A stretch of 64,000 bases of DNA from Ardenticatenaceae bacterium (GTDB lineage: Bacteria > Chloroflexota > Anaerolineae > Promineifilales > Promineifilaceae): positions 806,001-870,000 of the forward strand of contig JACKBS010000005.1 in the NCBI GenBank assembly GCA_020634435.1. Reading direction: 5' to 3'. Below are positions 34,068-43,114 of the stretch, piece after piece (the stretch's first letter is position 1; every line of letters starts with the position of its first letter). Under the pieces are notes generated by a model. The model had not been told where the DNA came from. It saw only the letters and a list, made by a program, of their open reading frames with translations, and did no database searches. The position numbers and the translations under genes were made by a program.

Positions 34068-36623
34068 TTGGACGATAACAACATCGGAACAGTTAACCAC
34101 ATTGATATTAATCAGGAGATGCGTAATTCTTACCTGGATTACGCGATGAGCGTGATCGTGGCGCGGGCTTTGCCCGATGCCCGCGATGGCCTCAAGCCTG
34201 TGCACCGGCGCATTTTATACGCCATGTGGGATATGGGCATTCGGGCCAACACGCCGCACCGCAAAAGCGCCCGTATCGTGGGTGAAGTTTTGGGTAAATA
34301 CCACCCGCACAGCGATACGGCCGTTTATGATGCAATGGTGCGTATGGCGCAATACTTTTCCATGCGCTACATGCTGGTAGATGGCCAGGGGAACTTTGGT
34401 AGCGTAGACGGGGACAGTGCCGCAGCCATGCGTTATACCGAAGCCCGCCTGGGGCGTATTGCCCACGAGCTTCTCGAAGACATCGACAAAGATACCGTCG
34501 AATTTACCCCCAACTTCGATGACAGCCTGGTTGAGCCAGACCTGCTGCCCGCGCGCCTGCCCAACTTGCTGCTGAACGGTTCCGCTGGTATTGCCGTGGG
34601 TATGGCCACCAACATCCCGCCGCACAACCTCACGGAGCTGTGCGAAGCCATCGCCTACCTCATCGATCGCTACGACGATATTGACAACGTGACCCTGGAA
34701 GAGCTGATGCAGTTTGTGAAGGGACCAGACTTCCCCACAGGCGGCCTGATCATTGGCAATGAAGGGATTCGTAGTGCGTACGCCACGGGACGGGGCCGGG
34801 TGGTGATGCGGGCCAAGGCTGAGGTGGAACCCATGCCGCGCAATCCCGAACGGCAGCGCATCAACATCACTGAAATTCCCTTCCAGGTGAACAAGGCGCT
34901 GCTCATCGAGCGTATTGCTGAGCTGGTGAACAAGGGCGTCATTACCGACATCAGCGACTTGCGGGATGAATCGGACAAGCAGGGCATTTCTATTATTGTA
35001 GAGCTCAAGCGGAATACACAGCCGCTGAAAGTGCTAAACCAGCTGTACAAACACACCGCCTTACAAACCACGTTTGGTGTGCAAATGCTGGCATTGGTCG
35101 ATAAACAGCCGCGTTTGCTCTCGTTGAAGCGTGCGCTGCAAATCCACATCGAGCACCGCATTGAGGTCATTACCCGGCGTACTCAGTTTGATCTGGATAA
35201 AGCATTGAAGCGGCAGCACATCTTGGCGGGTCTGCTCATCGCCCTTGATCATCTGGATGACGTGATCGAAACTATTCGTCGCTCGCCGGATGCCGATACC
35301 GCTCGCACGCAGTTGATGGAACGCTTTAGCCTGTCTGAACCGCAGGCTACGGCTATTTTGGACATGCAGCTGCGCCGTCTGGCCGCTTTGGAGCGGCAAA
35401 AAATTGAAGATGAGCATCGCGAAGTGACGGCGCACATTGAATATTTGGAAGGGCTGCTGGCCGACAAAAAGAAAATTCTGGGTCTGATTCTGGAAGACAT
35501 CAACGACCTGAAAGAAAAGTACGGCGACGAGCGTGCTTCCCAAATCATGATGGGCATGGATGCCGATCTGAACATCGAAGATTTGATTCAGGATGAGGAT
35601 GTACTGATTTCCATCACCCAACGAGGCTTCATTAAGCGCACACCCGCCGCCGCTTACCGCGTTCAGGCGCGGGGTGGTAAGGGGCTCATTGGTATGGGCC
35701 GCCGCGAGGAAGACCAGCTAGAGCATCTGTTTGCGGCTGGTTCGCTGAATACCATTCTCTTTTTCTCCGATCGGGGTAAGGTGTATGCTGAGAAAGCGTA
35801 CAATATTCCAGAGCTGGATCGTACAGCCAAGGGCACATCGCTCATGAACATTTTGCCGCTGATGCCCGAAGAGAGCATTACGGCCGCTTTGCCCGTACAC
35901 AGCTTTGAGGATGCCGAGTACCTGACAATGATTACCCGCAAGGGCAAAATCAAGCGTGTTGAGGTGAACGTGTTTGAAAACGTTCGCCCGAGCGGCCTGA
36001 TTGCTTTGAACCTGGAAGATGACGACAGCCTGGGTTGGGTCAAGCTAACCGAGGGTGAGCAGGACCTGATCATTGTGAGTGAGCAGGGCAAGGGCATTCG
36101 TTTTAGTGAGGAAGACGTGCGCCCGATGGGCCGTACGGCCGCTGGCGTAAATGCCATCCGTCTGGACAGCTGGGATCGGGTAGCCGGGGCCGACGTGGTG
36201 CTGCCCGATGATGATTTGCTGGTGATTACTGAAAAAGGGTATGGCAAGCGCACGCCGCTGGAAGAATACCGACAGCAAAACCGGTATGGTCAGGGGGTGC
36301 GGGCTATGGTGCTGACGCCTGAGCGCACGGGCAAGATTGTGAGTGCCCGCGTTGTGACGCCGGGTGATGAGGTGACCTGTATTTCGGCCAATGGCATTAT
36401 GCTGCGTACGGCCACGGATGAAATTTCGCAGCAGGGTCGCTCGACGCAAGGTGTGCGGGTGATGGATTTGCGCCAGGGCGATTTTGTGGCCTCGGTTGCT
36501 TTAATTCGCGAAGGGCATTTGTCGCAGGTGAATGGCGAGGAAGGCGCAGAAGTGGCGAATGGTGAAGCAGTGGCGCAAAATGGCACGAGCGAGAATGTGA
36601 CGGTGGAGGATACGGCCGTCTAG
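34068..36623 (+). CDS. gyrA: DNA gyrase subunit A
   Basis: Breakage-reunion subunit of gyrase, which introduces negative supercoils. The 851 residues start at TTG 34068, with GGAGG eight bases upstream. The catalytic Tyr123 lies in AAAMRYTEARL. The C-terminal beta-pinwheel has a GyrA box (QARGGKG), which marks gyrase rather than topoisomerase IV. The quinolone-determining segment reads HPHSDTAVYDAMVRMAQYFS: Ser82 replaces the usual Gly at E. coli position 81, and Thr84 replaces Ser83. An acidic tail closes the protein. gyrB is not adjacent. A terminator follows. Confidence 0.96.
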   Translation: MDDNNIGTVNHIDINQEMRNSYLDYAMSVIVARALPDARDGLKPVHRRILYAMWDMGIRANTPHRKSARIVGEVLGKYHPHSDTAVYDAMVRMAQYFSMRYMLVDGQGNFGSVDGDSAAAMRYTEARLGRIAHELLEDIDKDTVEFTPNFDDSLVEPDLLPARLPNLLLNGSAGIAVGMATNIPPHNLTELCEAIAYLIDRYDDIDNVTLEELMQFVKGPDFPTGGLIIGNEGIRSAYATGRGRVVMRAKAEVEPMPRNPERQRINITEIPFQVNKALLIERIAELVNKGVITDISDLRDESDKQGISIIVELKRNTQPLKVLNQLYKHTALQTTFGVQMLALVDKQPRLLSLKRALQIHIEHRIEVITRRTQFDLDKALKRQHILAGLLIALDHLDDVIETIRRSPDADTARTQLMERFSLSEPQATAILDMQLRRLAALERQKIEDEHREVTAHIEYLEGLLADKKKILGLILEDINDLKEKYGDERASQIMMGMDADLNIEDLIQDEDVLISITQRGFIKRTPAAAYRVQARGGKGLIGMGRREEDQLEHLFAAGSLNTILFFSDRGKVYAEKAYNIPELDRTAKGTSLMNILPLMPEESITAALPVHSFEDAEYLTMITRKGKIKRVEVNVFENVRPSGLIALNLEDDDSLGWVKLTEGEQDLIIVSEQGKGIRFSEEDVRPMGRTAAGVNAIRLDSWDRVAGADVVLPDDDLLVITEKGYGKRTPLEEYRQQNRYGQGVRAMVLTPERTGKIVSARVVTPGDEVTCISANGIMLRTATDEISQQGRSTQGVRVMDLRQGDFVASVALIREGHLSQVNGEEGAEVANGEAVAQNGTSENVTVEDTAV

Positions 36624-36658
36624 CTCTCTCCCCATATTCATTCTTGCAAACATTCAAA

Positions 36659-36686
36659 AGAGCATCGGATTCCGGTGCTCTTTTTC
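36659..36686 (+). terminator. Rho-independent terminator of gyrA
   Basis: Stem AGAGCATCGG / CCGGTGCTCT (36659-36668 with 36672-36681, one wobble pair) followed by TTTTTCGTT, 36 bases after the gyrA stop. Confidence 0.88.
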
Positions 36687-36748
36687 GTTGCAGGCATTAG
36701 CTGTGATGATTCGCCAAAGCTTTCTGGCCTAAACTTGATCCGGTCTAT

Positions 36749-36760
36749 TATAATGTTTTC
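36749..36760 (+). promoter_or_regulatory. -10 box placed for a leaderless transcript
   Basis: TATAAT at 36749-36754 lies exactly six bases before the ATG at 36761, so the expected transcription start is the A of the start codon. No ribosome binding site is present between them. A -35 box is not obvious. Confidence 0.6.
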
Positions 36761-39514
36761 ATGTCCGGCGACTTGTTGAGAACGAAATTTCATGTGCCGC
36801 GATTACGGCCGTTTCTTGTCCCCCGCCCCCATCTCATCCAACAACTTAATCAAGGCTTGCAAGAGCTGTGCAAACTGACCCTCATTTCTGCCCCGGCTGG
36901 CTTTGGCAAAACCACGCTGGTCAGCGAGTGGCTTCATCAAAATGGGCAGGGGGAAGCGGTATCTCTGCCCACCCAAATTGCCTGGCTTTCACTCGACGAA
37001 GGCGACAATGATCCCGTTCGATTCTTGACCTATTTTGTGGCGGCGCTGCATGGCATTTCAGGCGTTGATACTCCTATTGGCGAAGGGGCGCTGGCGATGC
37101 TGCAATCGCCGCAGCCACCGCCCACCGAAGCCGTGCTCACTGACCTGATTAACGACATTGCCACCCTCCCCGACAGCATTGTTCTGGTCCTCGACGATTA
37201 CCACGTCATCGAATCGCCGCCTACAGACGAGGCGCTTACCTTTTTTCTGGACCATTTGCCGCCCCAACTCAACCTTCTCATCATTACCCGCATTGATCCC
37301 CAACTGCCGCTGGCCCGTCTGCGCGCCCGGCGGCAGCTGCTTGAACTGCGGGCTGCTGATTTGCGCTTTACGTTTGATGAAACGGCCGTCTTTCTCAATC
37401 AGGTCATGGGCTTAAATCTAGCAGCCGCGGACATCGCGGCCTTGGAAGATCGCACAGAAGGCTGGATTTCTGGCTTGCAGCTGGCTGCCCTTGCGCTGCA
37501 AGGGCCACTTTCGGTGCAAGGCCATGAGGATGCCGCTAGCCGCATCCAATCCTTTACCGGCAGCCATCGCTACGTGCTCGATTATTTGATTGAGGAAGTG
37601 TTGCAACAGCAACCAGAGCCGGTGCAAACTTTTTTGTTGAAAACGGCCGTTCTCGACCGTCTAATTGGCTCCCTCTGCGACGCTCTCACTGGTCAGGGCA
37701 GCGGCCAGGCCATGCTGGAAATGCTGGAACACGCCAACTTGTTTATCGTCCCGCTAGACGAGGAACGGCGTTGGTATCGCTACCACCACCTCTTCGCCGA
37801 CTTGCTGCGGCAGCAGCTGCGCCAAAAACATCCACAGTGGCAATTTGAGCTGCACAAGCGAGCCAGCGACTGGTACGCGCAACAAAATTTGCCCGCAGAT
37901 GCCATCCGCCATGCCCTGGCGGCCAAGGATTTTGCGCGGGCGGCAGACCTGGCCGAATTGGCCTGGCCAGACTGGAAAATTGGTCATCGTTCCATCACCT
38001 GGCTGGGTTGGACCAAGGATTTACCGGATGAACTGGTGTGGACGCGACCGGTGCTCTGTGTAGCCATTGCCCAGGCGTTGCTAAATGCGGGCAAACTGGA
38101 AGCCGCCGCCGTCCGACTGATCGATGTCCAGCGGAGTTTAGAAAGTTCAACCAAAAAACTTTACGTGGATGAAGCGCAATTTCAAGCCCTGCCAGCTACG
38201 TTGGCAACGGCGCAGGCTTACCACGCCCAGGCGATTGGCGATTTTGCCGGAACGGTGAAATATGTCGCGCGAACCCTGGAACTCCTGCCTGAAGATGACC
38301 TGTACAACCGCGCGGCCATCACCGGTTTTGCTGGGCTGGCTCACTGGGCCAATGGCAGTTTGGACACCGCTTCCCAAATTTTTGCCGAAGGGCTTTTCCA
38401 AAACGACCACGACCTGATCAAAGGTACTTTTGTGCTGGCCGACATGCAGATGGGGTTGGGCAATTTGCGCCAGGCGGAAGCTGTTTGTGAGCGTGGCTTA
38501 CAGCTGGCAGAAGCGCATGATCCGCCCCTGCCGCTGGGCACGGAAGATGTGTACGCGGGCATCAGTATGGTTCATCGGGAGCAGGGGAAGTTGGCAACGG
38601 CCGTAACCGACCTGCAAACGTGCCACCAATTGGGCGAAAAAGTGAAGCTGCCCGATTGGCGACATCGCTGGTGCATTGCCCAGTCGCAGCTCGAAACCTC
38701 ATTGGGCAATCTGGACCGGGCGCTCGACCTGCTGGATGAAGCTTTGCGGGTTTACGTACGCACGCCAGTGCCGCTGGTGCGCCCTGTCGCGGCAATGAAA
38801 GCGCGGGTTTGGCTCAAACAAGGGCGGCTGAGTGAAGCAGCAGATTGGGCACAGGAACAAGGGCTGTCGGCGGATGGAGCGCTTACTTATTTGCGAGAGT
38901 TTGAATACCTTACGTTTGTCCGATGGCGGCTTGCCCTTCATCAACATGACCCGGCCGCGGATGCGCTTCAACAGGCAATCGCTCTGCTGATGCGGCTTCT
39001 TCAGGCGGCCGAGGCGAGCAAACGGATGGGCAGCGCCATCGAAATTCTGGCATTGCAGGCGCTTGCTTTTGCGGCCCAGAACAAAATGTCTCGTGCACTC
39101 AATGCTCTGAATCGCGCGTTAACCCTGGCTGAGCCGGCAGGGTATTGCCAACTTTTTGTGGATGAAGGTCCGCCGATGGCGCGGTTGCTTTACGCTGCGC
39201 TGGCCCAGAACATCGCGCCGGGCTACGTGCGCCGTTTGTTGGCGGCTTTTCCCACATCGGTACCGGAACGAACGGCCGTATCCCACCCTCAAAATGCTGA
39301 ACTAGACTGGATTGAGCCGCTGAGCGAGCGTGAAGTTGAAGTGCTGCAACTCATTGCCAACGGGCTGACAAATCAGGAAATTGCGGTGCAGCTTTTCCTG
39401 GCGCTAAACACGGTCAAGGCCCACACGCGCAACATCTACAGCAAGCTAGGGGTGAACAGCCGCATCCAGGCGGTGACCAGGGCGCGAGACTTGGGCGTGT
39501 TGACGTCCACTTGA
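36761..39514 (+). CDS. MalT-like LuxR-family regulator (STAND ATPase, TPR, HTH)
   Basis: Large signal-transducing transcription activator of 917 residues. The N-terminus has RTKFHVPRLRPFLVPRPHLI then a P-loop SAPAGFGKTTLV (residues 43-54) and a DDYHVI Walker-B-like motif, as in MalT. A helical TPR-like middle (about 400-820) should bind the inducer or a protein partner. The LuxR-type helix-turn-helix is at the end (LSEREVEVLQLIANGLTNQE and NTVKAHTRNIYSKLGV). It probably activates nearby genes; a DUF4386 membrane protein gene follows after a terminator, a pairing often seen in Chloroflexota. The start codon appears to be leaderless. Confidence 0.94.
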   Translation: MSGDLLRTKFHVPRLRPFLVPRPHLIQQLNQGLQELCKLTLISAPAGFGKTTLVSEWLHQNGQGEAVSLPTQIAWLSLDEGDNDPVRFLTYFVAALHGISGVDTPIGEGALAMLQSPQPPPTEAVLTDLINDIATLPDSIVLVLDDYHVIESPPTDEALTFFLDHLPPQLNLLIITRIDPQLPLARLRARRQLLELRAADLRFTFDETAVFLNQVMGLNLAAADIAALEDRTEGWISGLQLAALALQGPLSVQGHEDAASRIQSFTGSHRYVLDYLIEEVLQQQPEPVQTFLLKTAVLDRLIGSLCDALTGQGSGQAMLEMLEHANLFIVPLDEERRWYRYHHLFADLLRQQLRQKHPQWQFELHKRASDWYAQQNLPADAIRHALAAKDFARAADLAELAWPDWKIGHRSITWLGWTKDLPDELVWTRPVLCVAIAQALLNAGKLEAAAVRLIDVQRSLESSTKKLYVDEAQFQALPATLATAQAYHAQAIGDFAGTVKYVARTLELLPEDDLYNRAAITGFAGLAHWANGSLDTASQIFAEGLFQNDHDLIKGTFVLADMQMGLGNLRQAEAVCERGLQLAEAHDPPLPLGTEDVYAGISMVHREQGKLATAVTDLQTCHQLGEKVKLPDWRHRWCIAQSQLETSLGNLDRALDLLDEALRVYVRTPVPLVRPVAAMKARVWLKQGRLSEAADWAQEQGLSADGALTYLREFEYLTFVRWRLALHQHDPAADALQQAIALLMRLLQAAEASKRMGSAIEILALQALAFAAQNKMSRALNALNRALTLAEPAGYCQLFVDEGPPMARLLYAALAQNIAPGYVRRLLAAFPTSVPERTAVSHPQNAELDWIEPLSEREVEVLQLIANGLTNQEIAVQLFLALNTVKAHTRNIYSKLGVNSRIQAVTRARDLGVLTST

Positions 39515-39551
39515 TTTCAGGGATATGTACGTGAATTCAAACCACTTTTAG

Positions 39552-39582
39552 AACGAGCTGATCGCCATCAGCTCGTTTTTGA
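39552..39582 (+). terminator. Rho-independent terminator
   Basis: Perfect 11-bp stem AACGAGCTGAT / ATCAGCTCGTT (39552-39562 with 39567-39577), four-base loop, ending in a run of T. It follows the MalT-like gene by 37 bases. Confidence 0.88.
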
Positions 39583-39716
39583 TTCTCCTGCCTGTTTGCT
39601 TAACACCTGGGCTAACACTTTCGTGGTATGACACCTACACCCTCTAGCGAGTATCCTGAAACCATCAGATTGAGAAGTATTGCAAGGTCACACATGACCT
39701 GCAAAAGGAGGACAAA

Positions 39717-40502
39717 ATGAGTATCAGAGGAAGTTTGCAGGCAACGGAGAAATCTCCGCTGGTGCGTCAAGCATCAAGCCGTTCAAAAGGGAATACATAC
39801 CGGAAAACGGCCGTTACCGTCGGCATCTTGTTCATCATTGGCACGGTGGCCGGGATTTTCAGCGGGGTCTTAACGGCACCTATTTTGGATGCCCCCAATT
39901 ATCTGAATGAGGTGTCGGCCAACGAAAGCCAACTCGTGTTGGGCGCACTCCTGGTGTTGGTGATGGGCTTCCCGCTGGCGATGATTCCCGTGGTGATGTT
40001 TCCCATTTTTCGCAAATACAATGAGCCATTGGCGCTGGGGGCGGTTGTTTTTCGCGGCGTTCTGGAAGCGATGGCCTACATTTTGATGGTGCTCTGCTGG
40101 CTGGTCCTCATCCCCTTGAGCCAGGAATTTGTAAGCGCTGGTGCACAAGATGCTGCCTATTTGCAATTATTGGGTGGCATGCTAACGGACGGGGTGTACT
40201 GGATAAACCATATTTTGGCGCTGGTTTTCACCATTGGTGCGGCGATGTTGTACTGGTTGTTCTGGAAAACAAAGCTGATTCCCCGCTGGCTGGCGCTGTG
40301 GGGATTCTTCGGCGCAATTCTCTACTTTGCGGCTCCCATCGCCAATATGCTCGACCCCGCGCGTTTGCCGTTGACGTTGGGCGTTAAGTGGGGCTATCTG
40401 ATGATTCCACTGGCGATTCAGGAGATGGTTTTTGCGCTGTGGCTGATTGTGAAGGGGTTTGACGGAACGGCCGTAACCGCCCTGTTCACCCCACAACAGT
40501 AA
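39717..40502 (+). CDS. DUF4386 family membrane protein
   Basis: Integral membrane protein of 261 residues with six hydrophobic helices after a 28-residue polar N-terminus. Family features are KTAVTVGILFIIGTVAGIFS in the first helix, the loop with ILDAPNYL, and WLALWGFFGAILYF. ATG 39717 has AAGGAGG six bases upstream. DUF4386 proteins have no known function. It lies 200 bases after the MalT-like regulator and is a likely target; the next gene (GNAT) begins 32 bases later, so they may be co-transcribed. Confidence 0.88.
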   Translation: MSIRGSLQATEKSPLVRQASSRSKGNTYRKTAVTVGILFIIGTVAGIFSGVLTAPILDAPNYLNEVSANESQLVLGALLVLVMGFPLAMIPVVMFPIFRKYNEPLALGAVVFRGVLEAMAYILMVLCWLVLIPLSQEFVSAGAQDAAYLQLLGGMLTDGVYWINHILALVFTIGAAMLYWLFWKTKLIPRWLALWGFFGAILYFAAPIANMLDPARLPLTLGVKWGYLMIPLAIQEMVFALWLIVKGFDGTAVTALFTPQQ

Positions 40503-40534
40503 TCGGAAGCCGGAATTTTATCACGAGGAAAATA

Positions 40535-41476
40535 ATGACACCCTCCAATAACATAATTACCGATCACGCCTTCACCAACAGTAATACGGAGTACCTGCTG
40601 ATCAAAGCACTCTTGCTCGAAATTGAAAACCATCCCGACCTGGATAACCGCTGGGACCCGGGCAGCCTGGATTGGTGGCGTTACAACTACCATGCGGAGA
40701 AAGGCTTAGATTTCTTCCAGGCCAATGCCCATTATTGGCAAACGGAAACGGGCCAGGTTGTCGGTTTGTTCATCTCTGAATATGGTCAAGATGATTTCTT
40801 TGTCGTAGTTCATCTGCTTTTCCCCGCGCTGTTTCCTGGCATATTGCAGTGGGGGCTTGACGTTTGGGCGGGTGATAAGCGCAAGATTCATACGGCCGTT
40901 TACACCCACGACCAACAAAAAATCACGCAGTTGCTAGCTGCTGGTTTTTACGAGGATGATCATGAGGCAAATGTGAGGACGTACGCGTTACGGCCGTATG
41001 ATTTTGCCTACACCCTCAAGCCAGAATTCAAGTTGCTCACCTTTGCCGACTACGGCAATTATGAAAGTCGAGTCAAGCTGGTGCACAACGCCTTTAACAA
41101 TCCCGCTTACTCTGAGGCACGCTTGCGCTCGCTGCACAGTTCCCCAAGTTATCAGCCGGAGCTGGATTTGGTGATTGTGAATTCCCAAGGCGAGAGCGTT
41201 GCTTACTGCATGGGCTGGGTGGAAGAAAATGATCCCACCGCCGGTTACATCGAGCCGATGGGCGTCCATTCCGATTATCGGAGAAATGGCCTGGGGACGG
41301 CCCTGGCCAAAGAGTGCTTCAAACGGCTTAGCCAGTTGGGCGTAGAGCGGGCGACGATTGCCTCCCATGCCGAGCCAGATATTTCTAATTTCTTGTATGA
41401 ATCTTTGCACCCTGCCAGTGTAAAACGGGCTTATCGCTACGCTCTGAGCCTGGATGGCCGAGAACCAAGAGGGTAA
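40535..41476 (+). CDS. GNAT family N-acetyltransferase
   Basis: Protein of 313 residues with a C-terminal GNAT domain (about 165-305). The acetyl-CoA-binding motif A reads MGVHSDYRRNGLGTALAKEC, matching the R/Q-x-x-G-x-G/A pattern. The N-terminal half (about 1-150) looks like a degenerate second GNAT domain (GLFISEYGQDDFFVVVHLLF region), so this may be a tandem fold. ATG 40535 has GAGGA upstream. The substrate is unknown. The following serine hydrolase gene starts five bases after its stop, which suggests one operon with the DUF4386 gene. Confidence 0.85.
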   Translation: MTPSNNIITDHAFTNSNTEYLLIKALLLEIENHPDLDNRWDPGSLDWWRYNYHAEKGLDFFQANAHYWQTETGQVVGLFISEYGQDDFFVVVHLLFPALFPGILQWGLDVWAGDKRKIHTAVYTHDQQKITQLLAAGFYEDDHEANVRTYALRPYDFAYTLKPEFKLLTFADYGNYESRVKLVHNAFNNPAYSEARLRSLHSSPSYQPELDLVIVNSQGESVAYCMGWVEENDPTAGYIEPMGVHSDYRRNGLGTALAKECFKRLSQLGVERATIASHAEPDISNFLYESLHPASVKRAYRYALSLDGREPRG

Positions 41477-41481
41477 ATACC

Positions 41482-42621
41482 ATGAATTTTGATAGACATT
41501 TTTTAGGGAACGGCCGTACCACCATCACCACCTTACTCACCTTACTGATCCTGGTTGGTTGTGGCCCCTCAACGGCCGAATTGGAAACCGTTAATTACGC
41601 CCCACAGTCTGGGACTATCTGGGAGATATCAACCCCGGAAGAACAGGATTTGGACCCTGAACTAATTGCGGAACTGTATTACAACGCCGCCCAAATGGAG
41701 AATATTTACAGCCTGCTACTGTTCAAAAATGGTTACTTGATTGCGGAAGATTATTTCAATGGCGGTTCGGCCGTCCAGCAGGTAAATATCCATTCTGTCA
41801 CCAAGAGTATCAACTCCGCGCTGGTGGGTCTGGCGCTGGAAGAAGGCTGTATAACCAGCCTGGATCAAAAAATGATGGAATTTTTCCCAGAGTTCGAGGG
41901 CCGTCTCCGCGATTCACGGAAGCGGGAGATCACCATTCGGCAGATGCTGCAAATGCGCGCCGGGTATCCCTGGGAAGAGGCCTCGCCAGAAGGGACCGAG
42001 CTGCTGTTCACCGGCTTTCACACGGCCGATCTCGTGAACGTGCCCCTGGCCTATGATCCGGGCAGCGATGCCGCGTACAGCAATTTAACCGCCCATCTTT
42101 TGGGTTTGGTTGTTGCCCGAGCTTGTGACACAGACCTCAAAACGTTTGCCGATGAACACCTTTTTGGCCCGCTGGGAATAGAAGAGGGACATTGGCAGGT
42201 AGATTGGGATGGCGATTATCTTGGCTACTCCGATATCGAGCTGTCCGCCTACGATCTGGCCAAATTTGGCTTGCTGTATCTCAACGACGGCGAGTACAAC
42301 GGCAAGCAAATCGTGCCTGCCGAGTGGGTTCAAGATTCGTTGCAAATTTATTCGGAAGATATGTGGACGGTTCGCGTGGGCCGCAATTGGGACGACAACG
42401 CCTATGGCTATCAATGGTGGTCCATCCGCGGGGGCGACTACCGCTACAACCTGGCCTGGGGGCACGGCGGGCAGCAAATTGTCCTGCTAGATGATTTGGA
42501 CATGATGATTGTCGTTGTAGTTGACCCGCTGCACCTTCAACATGGCGACGAACCGTGGAAACTGGAGAAGTCCAGCCTGAATCTGGTGGCGGATTTTGTG
42601 GCTTCTTTGCCGGGACAATAA
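41482..42621 (+). CDS. Serine hydrolase lipoprotein, class C beta-lactamase family
   Basis: Protein of 379 residues of the beta-lactamase/transpeptidase-like fold. A lipoprotein signal ends in LVGC (Cys27), so it is anchored outside. The nucleophile motif is S105-V-T-K108 in NIHSVTKSIN, the second motif is YSN (DAAYSNLT), and the third is HGG in WGHGGQQIVL, all in the expected order. Members include esterases, peptidases and DD-carboxypeptidases, so a drug-resistance role should not be assumed. It follows the GNAT gene by five bases. Confidence 0.9.
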   Translation: MNFDRHFLGNGRTTITTLLTLLILVGCGPSTAELETVNYAPQSGTIWEISTPEEQDLDPELIAELYYNAAQMENIYSLLLFKNGYLIAEDYFNGGSAVQQVNIHSVTKSINSALVGLALEEGCITSLDQKMMEFFPEFEGRLRDSRKREITIRQMLQMRAGYPWEEASPEGTELLFTGFHTADLVNVPLAYDPGSDAAYSNLTAHLLGLVVARACDTDLKTFADEHLFGPLGIEEGHWQVDWDGDYLGYSDIELSAYDLAKFGLLYLNDGEYNGKQIVPAEWVQDSLQIYSEDMWTVRVGRNWDDNAYGYQWWSIRGGDYRYNLAWGHGGQQIVLLDDLDMMIVVVVDPLHLQHGDEPWKLEKSSLNLVADFVASLPGQ

Positions 42622-42664
42622 GCGTCCTTTGATTGGCAGAAGGCGCGCGATTGTGGAGACTAAA

Positions 42665-42904
42665 ATGGGCAAGCTCACGCTGGATCGACCGGTAATCTAC
42701 CAAATTAAAGTGCCGGGTCAACTGGATGCGAGCTGGGTGGAGTGGGGCGAAGGGTTGGCGATCACGATCACGTCCGAAGCCAATGCCCCCTCGGTAACAA
42801 CCCTGACCGGCAGGCTGGATCAGGCTGCCCTACAGGGCTTGCTGCGCCGGTTGTATGGGCTGGGCTTGCCTTTAATTTCTTTGCAATGGGTGGAGAGAGA
42901 ATAA
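42665..42904 (+). CDS. Small conserved hypothetical protein (79 residues)
   Basis: ATG 42665 has GGAG about eight bases upstream; longer in-frame starts lack support. The sequence follows the pattern YQIKVPGQLDASWVEWGEGL, then an alternating polar/hydrophobic region, and a helix DQAALQGLLRRLYGLGLPLI. Small proteins with the plan 'YxIxVxGxLDxxWxxWFxGL ... DQAALHGLL' are common in Chloroflexota, so it is very likely a real gene. Function unknown. It ends about 210 bases before the peptide synthetase genes. Confidence 0.75.
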   Translation: MGKLTLDRPVIYQIKVPGQLDASWVEWGEGLAITITSEANAPSVTTLTGRLDQAALQGLLRRLYGLGLPLISLQWVERE

Positions 42905-43114
42905 CGCGACACTGTCCACGCATAGATTGTTGATACGGCCGTTTCTCCAAATTTGTCCCCGTATGTTGCAAAAACTTTCTCGTTCTTTTTTCACAAGCAG
43001 GGTCAACTCCGATTTGCCAATTCACATAAAACCTTAAATTGTGGCTGAGGGTCCTAGCCGCTATGGCGGACACAGTATACCATTGAGGCGGAAACCATTT
43101 TGGAGGAAGACTTG

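Noticed and set aside
41482..42621. Beta-lactam resistance gene.
   Set aside because: The SxxK, YxN and HGG motifs show only the broad fold, which includes many esterases and peptidases; nothing here points to beta-lactam hydrolysis.
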